Of a stretch of DNA of 64,000 nt, positions 54,884 to 64,000 are shown piece after piece. Position numbers and translations under genes: made by a program. Under the pieces are notes generated by a model, which was not told where the DNA came from, made no database searches, and saw nothing but the letters and a program-made list of their open reading frames with translations. The stretch comes from Ascaphus truei. Lineage: Eukaryota; Chordata; Amphibia; Anura; Ascaphidae. The stretch's first letter is position 1, and each line of letters opens with the position of its first letter. The stretch spans positions 70,369,429 through 70,433,428 of the forward strand of contig CM071570.1 of assembly GCA_036426205.1 (NCBI GenBank). Direction: 5' to 3'.

Positions 54884-56800
54884 GGCTATGCACTAAGCTC
54901 CGTGCTTTTGCATCTATTTGAAATAAAAAATCACGTCCGATACAAAGTGAAGCCGGAGACGCGATTCACTAAGGCCTTGAGGCCATTTTCTCTCGGACGG
55001 GCCAAAAACTGGCTTATCGTACGTGCAAGCTTTTTCTCCCTGCTAGCGTTCTTAAACTTTACGTACGCTAGCTGATAGAAAAAAAAGCCGCATGTAACAT
55101 TTGCATGGAGATTTGCCATCTCCATGCAAGGCTGTTACAGGCGCTCGAACACTAAATAAAATCATTTTAATAATAGTGTACATGAGCAGGGGGTCTCAGG
55201 AGCTGAACCACATTGGTTTCAGGTCTGGGGACCCCCTACTTCAGGAGATACAGGCCCCGTTAAGGGGTGCCGGTATCCCCTGCACTTTGAAAGCTTCCGC
55301 GTCACGTGACCGGGACCTTTACATTCTGCAGGGGATACCAGCACCCCATAAAGGGGCCTGTATCTCTTGAAGCAGGGGGTCCCCGGACCTGAAAACAATG
55401 TGGTTCAGCTCCGGAGACCCCCTACACATCTACACTATAAAACACACATATCAATAAACAATAATTCCTTACCTTAGCGGTTATCCGCTATGGTAATGAA
55501 GCTGCATTAATGTACATTTTAATAATAGTGTGCAGGAGCAGGGGGTCCCCTGAGCTGAACCGCATTGATATCTGCCTCAGAGACCACCTACTTCCCGAGT
55601 TACAGGCCCCAGTATGGGGCATCGGAGGCCAATGTCTCCGCCATCTTTATAGCGTCCAAGACGCGACGTGGGCTCTGTAAAGATGGCGGCAACACTGGTA
55701 CCGATGCCCCAAACCGGGGCCTGTAACTCGGGAAGCAGGGGGTCCCTGAGGCAGAAATCAATGCGGTTCAGCTCAGGGGACCTCCTGCTCCCGCACACTA
55801 TTAGTAAAAATACATTAAAGCAGCTTCATTACCTTAGCGGCTATCCGCTAAGGCAATGAAGGGGTTAAGGCACAATAGCATGTTTATTGGGGACAATTGC
55901 CCCCAATAAACATAGCAATATACAACACACATCCCCCCCGCCCCCTACCACATACAATACAGTAATGGGCAAAATAACTATTATCCAGATATGGATAATA
56001 GATTATTTGCCCATTATGAAACACATAAAACATGCATAAATAAAAACAGGAAATCTTAATCTGAAAATCACCACATTGCATCTTACAATTAAACCAGCAG
56101 CTAGACAAATGTATATCAAATGTCACACAATTGCATTGAGTGTGTACATGATGCAATTAATCTGTGCATCATGTAACACTATGCAAAATTTCAAAATAAA
56201 ATAAAATTTCAAAATAAAATACATTATGAACAATGTCCCCTAACCACCAATGCCATCCACAAAATCAAATAGAAAGTAAGCAACAGAAATAAATTTACCA
56301 TCAATCAATCAATTTCCTAAACCAATTACAATACAATACCAATCAATTATACAATTCCCTATGCAATTCCTAAAGCCAAACCATTGCCAAAATAATTCTA
56401 ATTGAAAGTAACCACCATCATTCAAATCTAACTACCAGAAATAAGCCATTAAAAATAACATGTAACTAAATAAAAATTACATTACACACACCAATGTATA
56501 AATAAAGCTGCTAAATACATCAGAAATACATGAGATACATAAACATTAGCAAAACAATGATTTATTATCCCTGTATGTATATCCATCTAGATATACATAC
56601 CATACAGGGGCAATAAAAGAGCATAAAAAAACAATGCATTTACATCCACAAATCCCATACAATACACCCATTCAGTGTCCCTGAATGTATGTATATCCAT
56701 AGGGACATAGTTGGCAGTTGGCGATTGGTGATTGAGTATAATCTCATACACGCTTGATTTCTTGTTACCTTTGTGAGTGGGCATTTGTCTGAATTTTATG
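54884..56800. mobile_element. Inverted, probably truncated relative of the 49-53 kb TIR element
   Basis: Starts with GGCTATGCACTAAGC (54884-54898). Through about 56600 it follows the reverse complement of 53465 back toward 51000: the CATTTGCATGGAGATTTGCC block, both inverted repeats, the TAGCGG.TATCCGCTA module, ACATACAATACAGTAATGGG, ATCCAGATATGGATAAT, and ATACATACAGGG-type words. The far TIR is not found. Together the two copies make a large inverted repeat with a 1.4-kb spacer. Confidence 0.72.
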
Positions 56801-57074
56801 TTCCATAAAAAATGTTTTTAACATTAATACACTAGGTGTGCGCCTGTGTTTTCTTTTCTTTCATATTATTATTTATATAGTAGATAGGATATATAGCATG
56901 AAATATAATTATAAATTAACCAATTAATTAAAATTATTTTAAAAGTTTAAATATATAATATATATATATATATATATCTAATTGCATCTCACCCCAGCAT
57001 TCGCTTAAAACCTGGTTTGTTAAAAGCCTAGCAGCATGCATTGGCTTAAGGGTCGCTCTGTAATAGGAGATTGA

Positions 57075-57205
57075 GATAAAAGGTGGCACTATGTGCTCAT
57101 TTACATGTCATTTCCCAGAATCCCTTGCTGCAGTGGAAGTGCTGTGTGCTTGGCGATAATGGTGAAAGACAGGGTTGCAGACCTGTCTAAGACATGCAAA
57201 TGAAC
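57075..57205 (+). repeat. Dispersed repeat, relative of 40876-40980
   Basis: CATGTCATTTCCCAGAATCC then TTGCTGCAGTGGAAG and GACCTGTCTAAGACATG. The reverse complement matches 40881-40975. The adjacent hammerhead present in the other copy was not found here. Confidence 0.7.
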
Positions 57206-57380
57206 ATACAGTAATATTTACAGTTGCTATATGCTTTACTGTGGAGGGTTTTTGTCACTTTTTTTTACCCACCATAACCTTAATAAGTGTGGTATATACA
57301 CACACACGCGCACGCACGCCAATGTGGAATAAGTGATAATAATATATAACACTAACATTGTAGAACATATTAATATATTA
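57206..57380. other. Short AT-rich non-coding segment
   Basis: Nothing recognised apart from a short CA/CG repeat at 57298-57320. Confidence 0.4.
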
Positions 57381-57775
57381 ACCCCTTTGGCCCGGGCCAT
57401 GGTGCTTTCGCCCGCGCAAAGGCATGCGGAGGCTGAGGGAAAGCATTCCCTGTGCATGGTCGACGGGCCGTGCCAGGCCGTGCGGGGCGTGCTCTCGGGG
57501 CGTGCCTCTGGCGTCACGGAGCTGGTTCGCCTTCATTGGGCGAACCGTTCACCAAGAAATCAGTTTCAACTGATTTCTTGCGCAAGGCTCGCCCCCTCCC
57601 GCATCCGCGCACACGTGCCCGCACGTCGCATGGACGTGAACACTGCCTTAAAGCTGTCTATTCGCTCAGCGTGCGCATACATCTGCACAGTTTGCGGTAC
57701 CATGGCCCCAGCCTTATTCATCCAAGTGACTAGCTAGTCAGGGTCAACCCATGACTAGGTGGCCACGTGGGTTAC
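57381..57775. other. GC-rich island with small palindromes
   Basis: Sharply GC-rich against its surroundings, starting at AACCCCTTTGGCCCGGGCC. It holds hairpins GGTTCGCC/GGGCGAACC (57526-57549) and CAAGAAATCAGTTTC../..GAAATCAGTT-type (57554-57582). It has open frames on the plus strand but no known protein. Possibly an internal part of a transposon. Confidence 0.4.
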
Positions 57776-58942
57776 TAAATGGTTAATATTTTCCCATATG
57801 GATGCTTTGTTGGGTTTTATTTGTAGGGTGTTTGTTATATGGTCACTTTTTTGGTGCTTGAAGGTAACCAATGCTTCAAGCGTGTAAAATAATCTTCTGC
57901 TACAGGGTTTTGTAAGAAATCTTATTACAAAACCTTACAGTAGAAAAGGGTGATCTCTGCCACTTCTCCACCATTGCTTCGCTATGGATGATTAACACTG
58001 ATTTCTAATGGTCATAGCTTATTTGTATCACTAACGGTGTTTAAAGTTGAGTTAATGAACCTTTTGTTTATGCTAATGAGATTTATATCGCAATGCTTTT
58101 TATACTCTTTGTAATGCCGATGTTGAATGGTGCTATATTAACCTTTAGAACGGAGAACAAACTCCAAACACCGGTGCTCCAAGTTATGCTGAAAGGTACT
58201 GCAAAGTAACAATAAGTGTATAAGTATATAAGTCCTGCCACGGATCAAGTCCAAGTATCCATAAGCGTATTAGAAAGCTTACCATGTGCAATATGGACTT
58301 AGCATCAGGACGGGGGCTAGAATGTGGTAAGGAGATAGTTGAACCGTGCGCCCAGAAAGTAAAGCACCCCACGGCAATCAAACACTAAGCTCCGCCACTA
58401 CCCTTACCAATCCTGGCGTCCTAAGCACATACAGCAAGCCCCTGAGGGCGTTAGAACTCACAGACTTGACACTTCGATGCCGCCATTCAGACGCTGTAAT
58501 CCAGAGACTTGTTCCAGTGTGCAGTGTTGGCGTGCTCCAGCCCGAAATCCAAGTGAAAAAAATGCTGTAATGGCCATTACAGCATTTTTATATTAACCTT
58601 TAGTACGTGTTGCTTTGTGTTGCTTATATATTGAATCAAGTGGGTATTGTTCTTTTCTAATGTTGTAGACTCCTTCCTTGATATGATGGGCTCAGTCACA
58701 GTAGTGATCTTATGTAAAGTTAAAGAGTCCTATTTAGCCACATATAGTATATTGAAATTGCAAAAATTTTGAGCCCTTAGCACTGAAACATATTTTCTGT
58801 CATTATTACAGTTGATGTGTGTTTATTTAGGTGTATTAGCTTGCTTAATTATGCCCAGAAGCCTAACTGAAACAGCAACAAAATTCAATTAAAATATCAC
58901 ACAACATATAATATGCTGTTTTTGTTAAATGCTAGTTTATGT
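57776..58942. other. Non-coding sequence, nothing firm
   Basis: A hairpin GGGTTTTGTAA../..TTACAAAACC lies near 57904-57936. 58140-58570 resembles a transcribed repeat tail, but no family is assigned. Confidence 0.4.
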
Positions 58943-59090
58943 GGAGAGAGAGAGACAGAGACAGAGAGACAGACAGAGAGACAGACAGAGAGACAGACAG
59001 AGAGACAGAGAGACAGACAGAGAGACAGACAGAGAGACAGACAGACAGAGAGACAGACAGAGAGACAGAGAGACAGAGAGACAGAGAGAC
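58943..59090 (+). repeat. (AGAC/AGAG)n microsatellite
   Basis: About 150 bases of AGAC and AGAG units. Confidence 0.96.
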
Positions 59091-59187
59091 CTTTCCTAAT
59101 GCCTAAGGGAAACTACGCGTGCTGCTGTACCTGTTTGTTCACAGGAAACCTAAGCTTCCACCACTGGGAGCCTGGGGTAAGCTCTTT

Positions 59188-59665
59188 CTCCTTGCAGTAC
59201 AGCACCTCCACCTATGATGGATCCCAGCATTGGTGGGGTAGCCCCTCACAGAAATCAACACACAGAAATAGTAATACACCACATAAAGAATATAACTAAG
59301 CTTTACTATACATAACACTACACACATATGACACACAGTACTTGTACCCACAGAACCCCAATGAACCAATGACCCAATACCCCTGGTGTCCTGTCCCAGC
59401 AAGACCCCACCCAAGTGTTGGGTAGCACTACTCTGTATGGATGTTGGTGCACGTTGGGTACCTGCCTGTGTACTCAGTACCCAGGTGATGCTTGTCGCAA
59501 ATGGTTGGAGCGTGTCCCACATAGCAGGGCCTCCAACACAAATCCCCTCTCTCCTAAGGGGTCTTGATCCGCCTTGTGGGGTGAGCTCCAGCTAGATTGT
59601 CTCACCTGAATACCTCTAGGTCCTGTGGCCTAGTCCCAGGCCGCAGTGCGCCGTGTGGCCGTCCG
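59188..59665 (-). repeat. Long direct repeat flanking the Gypsy remnant, copy 1
   Basis: Highly similar to 61536-62025. It includes the end of the Gypsy pol reading frame (minus strand ..RPHGALRPGTRPQDLEVFR stop), so it is the pol 3' end plus following LTR-side sequence. Just below it, 59155-59215 on the minus strand has the GGTGGAGG.GCTG and CCCCAGGCTCCCAGTGG words shared with the LTRs at 16058 and 20733. Confidence 0.8.
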
Positions 59666-61535
59666 GTTTTGTTGAGTGGTCGGCTTGTTGAAGCCGCTGG
59701 GGAGGGTACATGGGGAACAGGCCCATTACCCACTACAACTTGGGGTGCCCTCCAGTCTCCATTTGTGGTAGCGGAGGTTCCTTCCAAAGGATCCTGATTA
59801 TTTTCTGTTACAGTATCCGGGATCTCACTGGGCCCCGCTGGTTCACTTGCCAGTGCTATTAAGACTGGTTCAGGTTCACTTCCTCCACTTGAGGAATAGG
59901 TAGCAAGTGATTCAGATGCTAGACCCTTACCCTTCCTTCTGAATCTCGTATGTGATATACAGAGAGGCCCGGCATCTGTGACTCAATCTTGAAGGAAGCT
60001 TCTTGCCAGTGGTTCGCTAGCTTGTGCTATCCTTGTATTCCTAAATTCCGCAGGAGAATGGCGTCTCCGGGCCGAAGTTCCCGATGGCGTACTTTATAAT
60101 CATACCTCTGCTTGTTATTCTCGTTCAGACTAGTGGTGGCTTTTTCCGCCAACTGCTATGCTCTACTGAAGTATCCTGGAGCCATTGCACATATTTGTAG
60201 TGCGTCATGTTCAGCCCCCATCAGTAGATACTCGGAGCCACAAGTCTACATGTAGTTGCGCCTTTCTGCCGAACATCAGCAAATTGGGTGTGTACCCGCT
60301 GGATTCATGCCTGTACAATTGTAGGCATGCACTAACGGCTCAACATGCTTGCTCCATCCGGCCTTCTCGAAGCCCTTCAGTGTGCCTAGCATGTCCAGTA
60401 AAGTCCGGTTGAACCTTTCTGGAAGGGTATCTCCTTAAGGGTGATAGGGAGTCATATGAGGCTTCTCGATATTGAGCAATTTTAGAAGTTCTTTTATGAA
60501 CTTGCTCTTGAAGTCTCTCCCTTGATCGGAGTGCATCCGATTAGGTAACCCGTAATGGATGAAATACTTCTCCCACAGTACTTTGGCTACTGTGAGAGCT
60601 TTCTGGTCTTTGGTAGGGAACGCTTGAGCATATCGGGTGTAATGGTCTGTTACAACCAGGACGTTCCCGATACCCTTTGAATCTGCCTCGATGCAGAGGA
60701 AATCCATGCAGACTAGGCCCATGGGACCAGAGTTCTTTAAGTGGCCCATTGGGGCTGCGCGTGTAGGCAGTGTTTTTCGCTGTATGCACTGCAGACACCA
60801 TCGGCAATGGCGCTTCACTGATTCCCATATCTTGGGCCAGAAGAGCCTATCTCTTACTAGTCTGAATGTTTTGTCCACTCCCAGGTGTTCATGATCATCG
60901 TGCAGAGATTGTAGGACATGGTACTGCAAGCTTCTGGGCAGGACAAGTTGTCTCCTATTGGGATGGTTGTGATTGGGGATAACCCGTAGAGAAGGCCACG
61001 GTGCATGCAGAACTTTTCCCATTCCCTCATGATGATGATGACCGTGTAGACGGGAGCATGTTTCACTAAGGAAGGGTTGTTCTCTTGGATGGCCTGACGT
61101 ATGGCTTTGGCCACTGGATTTTGCATCTGGTGTACCACTAATTCCGTCCACCTCATTATGGTATCCTTCGTGATAGACATGGCTTCAGGATGGCAGTATG
61201 CTGCTGGAAGTGCCTTTCACTGACACCCCATTGAGTCCACTACTCTGAGTTTGGAAAAGACTACTTTGTCCTCCACGATAGCTGCAGTGGAGCACATGGC
61301 CCGAATCCCAGGGCCAGAAATTTCTTCCCACTGGCCCTCGTCTGGCATTGCACTCAGTCCAGGCCTTGTGGACAGAGCATCAGCTCCGGTGTTCAAGGGC
61401 TCTGGCTTGTATTTCAGCGTGAACTGATAGACAGGGCAGCTAACCACCTGTTGCCGGTGGCATCTAACTTGGCCGAGGTCAGGATATATGTCAGGGGGTT
61501 ATTGTCGGTTCGTACTTCGAAGGAGATCTATGAAG
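59590..61535 (-). pseudogene. Ty3/Gypsy pol remnant: RNase H end, integrase and C-terminal tail
   Basis: Minus strand, read from 61535 down. The RNase H end is degraded (LTSAKLDATGNRWLAAL, YQFTLKYKPEPLNTGADALS.RPG). Then the integrase (60435-61151): zinc finger with the His pair in LHDDHEHLG and the Cys pair CRWCLQC; core with VCMDFLCIEADSKG (first Asp), DQGRDFKSKF (second Asp) and MTPYHP. A stop codon then replaces the usual Gln, and coding continues GDTLPERFNRTLLDMLGTL with the catalytic Glu, then HAYNCTGMNPAG. A Pro/Ser/Glu-rich tail ends at 59602. Integrase inserts the cDNA copy; here stops, frame shifts and loss of gag, protease and RT make it dead. Confidence 0.9.
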
Positions 61536-62025
61536 GTTCCCAGTGTTGGTGGGTGGCGGGATAGCCCCTCACTGGAACCAACACACAGAAATAGTAATAC
61601 ACCACACCAAGTATATAACTAATCTTTACTATACATAACATTACACACATATTACAGACAGTAACTGTACCCACAGATAACTCCAATGACCCAACACTTT
61701 GCAGTTCCCCCAAAGTACTGAGGGTGCCATGGCACCAATACCCCTGGTATCCTGTCCCAGCAAGTCCCCATCCAAGTGTGAGGTAGTGCTACCCCTTATG
61801 GATGTTGGTGCACGTTGGGTACCTGCCTGGGTACTCAGTACCCAGGTGATGCTTGTCGCAATGGGTTGGAGCGTATCCCACGTAGTGGGGCCTCCAACAC
61901 AAATCCCCTCTCTCCTAAGGGGTCTTAATCCACCTCGTGGGGGGAGGTCCAGCTGGAGTGTCTCACCTGAATGTCTCTAGGTCCTGTGACCTGGTCCCAG
62001 GCCGCAGTGCACTGCGTGGCCGTCC
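61536..62025 (-). repeat. Long direct repeat flanking the Gypsy remnant, copy 2
   Basis: Same orientation as 59188-59665. It begins abruptly next to RNase H coding sequence (61535). It carries about 30 bp not in copy 1 (around 61700-61730). Confidence 0.8.
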
Positions 62026-63300
62026 GATCACCGGTGCACCATTACTACTATAGTACTAAGGGGAGCGTCCCTATCTGTGGCCTTCCCTGCAAAACTGACT
62101 CTCATATGGCTCAGGGCCTAACTGGGGCCAAGAGGGCAAGGTCTAGGCCTAGCCCAGGAGCACTGCTTCATGGACACTACTTTCTCTCTTGCAGCCCTCC
62201 ATCCGACTGAGCATGCTGGTTCCTTGTCCCAGAGGATATCCTGTCCTTTTCCTGCTTACAGACTCCCATTGGCTAGGGCAGCCCACCTGATCTGCCCCCC
62301 CCCCCCCCCAAAGGATTCTGGGACATGTAGTCCCGCAGCGGTGTATGCAGAACAAAACTAAAAAAGCTGCCGCACTTGGACTGCGCATGCGCACCTCACC
62401 GCACTGCACATGCGCAAATAACAATATGGCCACCCCCACACTCCCGATACTGTGCGGAGCTCCGGCGGGCAACCCAGCAATTCCACCAAAGGAGGGGGAC
62501 TCTGCTATATGTATATATAAAAAAATATATGTCCATATATATATATATATAGCTGGATACATCGAGCTGCCTTTAGTTAGTATTTGACATTTGAAAACAG
62601 GAGCAATGTTGGTAAGTCACACAGAAATCGATGCATCCAGTTGTTTGTTCTGCATGTAATTACTCCTTGGGACCTTAATAGCAGATCTCTTTGCCTCTAT
62701 TTAGGAAACAAGACAAATCTACCTACTAAAATCTGAACACTTCATCGATGATGCTGATAATATACAAATGACGAGGAAACATATGCATATTTTATGAATA
62801 ATATATTTTGCCAGGAAAGACATGGTAAAATATTAATCAGGTTTCCAAGTAAATCCTGCGATACAGATAGAAACGTTTCAAATCTGGTAATGCGAAGGCC
62901 TGGAATTTTCTGAGGATTGAGTTTTAAGGTGAAATCGCAAAGGCAATTATGTGAGATATTATAAAACTGGGTGATTGCTATTTTTTTTACATAAAAAAAT
63001 GAGTGTCGCTGCTTTCTAGCATTTGTTAAAACAAGTAAGGTTCTGCAGGATGATCTTAGACTACAAGTATATGGTTTTGACGGAATCAGGGAGCTACTCA
63101 GGTAGCTGACTAATTTATCAAGGTAGCTTTTGAAGGTGACAAAGGACAAATTAAGAATTGTCTATGCTGGACTTCAGGAGTAAACAGAATCACTATAATT
63201 AATCGTACAGGGATGGGTGGTGAAATTGCATAACGGGGAAAGTATAGAGTAATGCAGTAGTAAATCTAAAGAGATGTATGTATGTATGTACTGTATATAT
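62026..63300. other. Non-coding; C-run, TA-rich stretch, nothing else firm
   Basis: 62026-62500 may be LTR sequence of the Gypsy element (minus strand), with GCGCATGCGCA words and a C-run at 62297-62310. A short TATA-rich stretch lies at 62506-62560. A 135-codon minus-strand frame (62742-63149) matches no family I know. Confidence 0.4.
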
Positions 63301-63317
63301 GTAATGTATATATTTAT

Positions 63318-63451
63318 TTATGTAGCGCCAAAAGTGTATTCAGCGTTTCACAAAGAATACAGTACGGGGAATTATAATAATACAATAAGCGCAGCAAAAT
63401 CAGACAATAGGAAAATAAATCCCTGCCCTGAAGAGCTTACAATCTAAGGGC
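63318..63451 (-). repeat. L2-like LINE/SINE 3' tail, minus strand
   Basis: ATTTATGTAGCGCCAAAAGT at the start and CCCTGAAGAGCTTACAATCT at the end. This is the reverse complement of the GATTGTAAGCTCTTC...GGCGC...ATAAAT tail found at 14540 and 22570. Confidence 0.75.
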
Positions 63452-63617
63452 TGTTCTATAGAGGGCGTGCTTGCAGCGCCGTGCGCACGCGGCTGTTACA
63501 GTTGGCTGTGGTTAGTCAGCCTAACTATAATAGGACCACGCGTGCACGGCAGTGAGCGTGGAGCTGGCCGACAGGAGAGAAGAGGGAAAATAAGGATTTT
63601 GCGTTGCTACCGGTGCT

Positions 63618-63635
63618 TGTGTGTATTTGTGTGTT

Positions 63636-63672
<37 letters not shown>
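63618..63672 (+). repeat. (TG)n microsatellite
   Basis: GT repeats with TTT interruptions. Confidence 0.95.
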
Positions 63673-63673
<1 letters not shown>

Positions 63674-64000
63674 CTGAGAAAACAGGATAGGTGGCGCTAA
63701 CTAGACTATAATGGCAATGTATGTGACTAATTAAACATTGAATGATAAATGCACATTTGTGTAATGCAAGAACAATAAACCTTATAAATTGTGATACAAA
63801 TATATAAGTGGCTGCCGCTGATACAATTCTGACAGCCGAGCTGTTTATATCCTTTTTCACATATATTTATATGTTAGGCGCCATAGATACGCATTCCTTT
63901 CACATCTGTGTATGTATGTACAATGTTAATAAATAATTTATTCTTATCAACGTATTTATTTATTATAAACGTATTTATATCACACAATCTACACACATAC
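63673..64000. other. AT-rich end of window, nothing recognised
   Basis: No feature supported. Confidence 0.5.

Noticed and set aside
62742..63149. 135-codon minus-strand frame
   Set aside because: Low-complexity, Ser/Leu/Phe-rich translation without a known domain; chance frame likely.

Overview
The window is a gene-poor, repeat-dense stretch of a large vertebrate genome, most likely an amphibian and probably a frog. I infer this from the combination of elements: endonuclease-bearing Penelope-like elements (PLEs) with hammerhead-like motifs, tyrosine-recombinase (DIRS/Ngaro-type) remnants with an SGNH-hydrolase domain, vertebrate-type Ty3/Gypsy pol, Tc1 and hAT fossils, and L2/Rex1-like 3' tails. 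I found no host protein-coding gene, no tRNA or rRNA gene and no CRISPR array. Almost every recognisable protein fragment belongs to a mobile element, and most are broken.

Layout. 0.1-1.7 kb (+): a decayed Ty3/Gypsy RT-RNase H, split by a 0.37-kb hAT-like MITE. 2.2-9.3 kb (+): a Penelope region. It holds a 5'-truncated PLE, then a PLE with a long intact RT/GIY-YIG ORF preceded by a second hydrophilic ORF; two 616-bp direct repeats (pseudo-LTRs), each with a hammerhead-like core, bracket the latter. 10.1-13.8 kb (-): a dismembered hAT transposase with a solo LTR and a hairpin-ended MITE nested in it. 14-16.1 kb (-): a DIRS/Ngaro-type remnant. 18.6-19.0 kb: a hAT MITE with clear TSDs. 19.2-20.4 kb (-): the 3' end of a third PLE with its own hammerhead-like motif. 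20.7-22.4 kb: a long LTR-like unit. 22.7-24.3 kb (+): a Tc1 element with a dead transposase. 25.0-25.8 kb: a solo LTR. 29.5-31.4 kb: an LTR-like unit full of CCATTGA/TCAATGG words. 31-41 kb: mostly AT-rich sequence without genes, containing two long fold-back hairpins and a LINE ORF2 C-terminus. 41.07-41.14 kb (-): a complete type I hammerhead ribozyme fold. 41.9-42.8 kb (-): a second DIRS/Ngaro-type SGNH-hydrolase remnant. 43.3-47.1 kb: LTR pieces and a hairpin-rich unit. 49.3-53.5 kb: a 4.1-kb TIR-bounded element with no coding capacity, made largely of long inverted repeats, with an inverted relative at 54.9-56.8 kb. 59.2-62.0 kb (-): a Ty3/Gypsy integrase remnant between long direct repeats.

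The best candidates for something unusual are the hammerhead motifs (one canonical, three similar, two degenerate), the nearly intact PLE with its overlapping upstream ORF, and the non-coding hairpin-mosaic element. All coordinates come from reading by eye; family assignments rest on recognised protein motifs and terminal structures, not on database searches.
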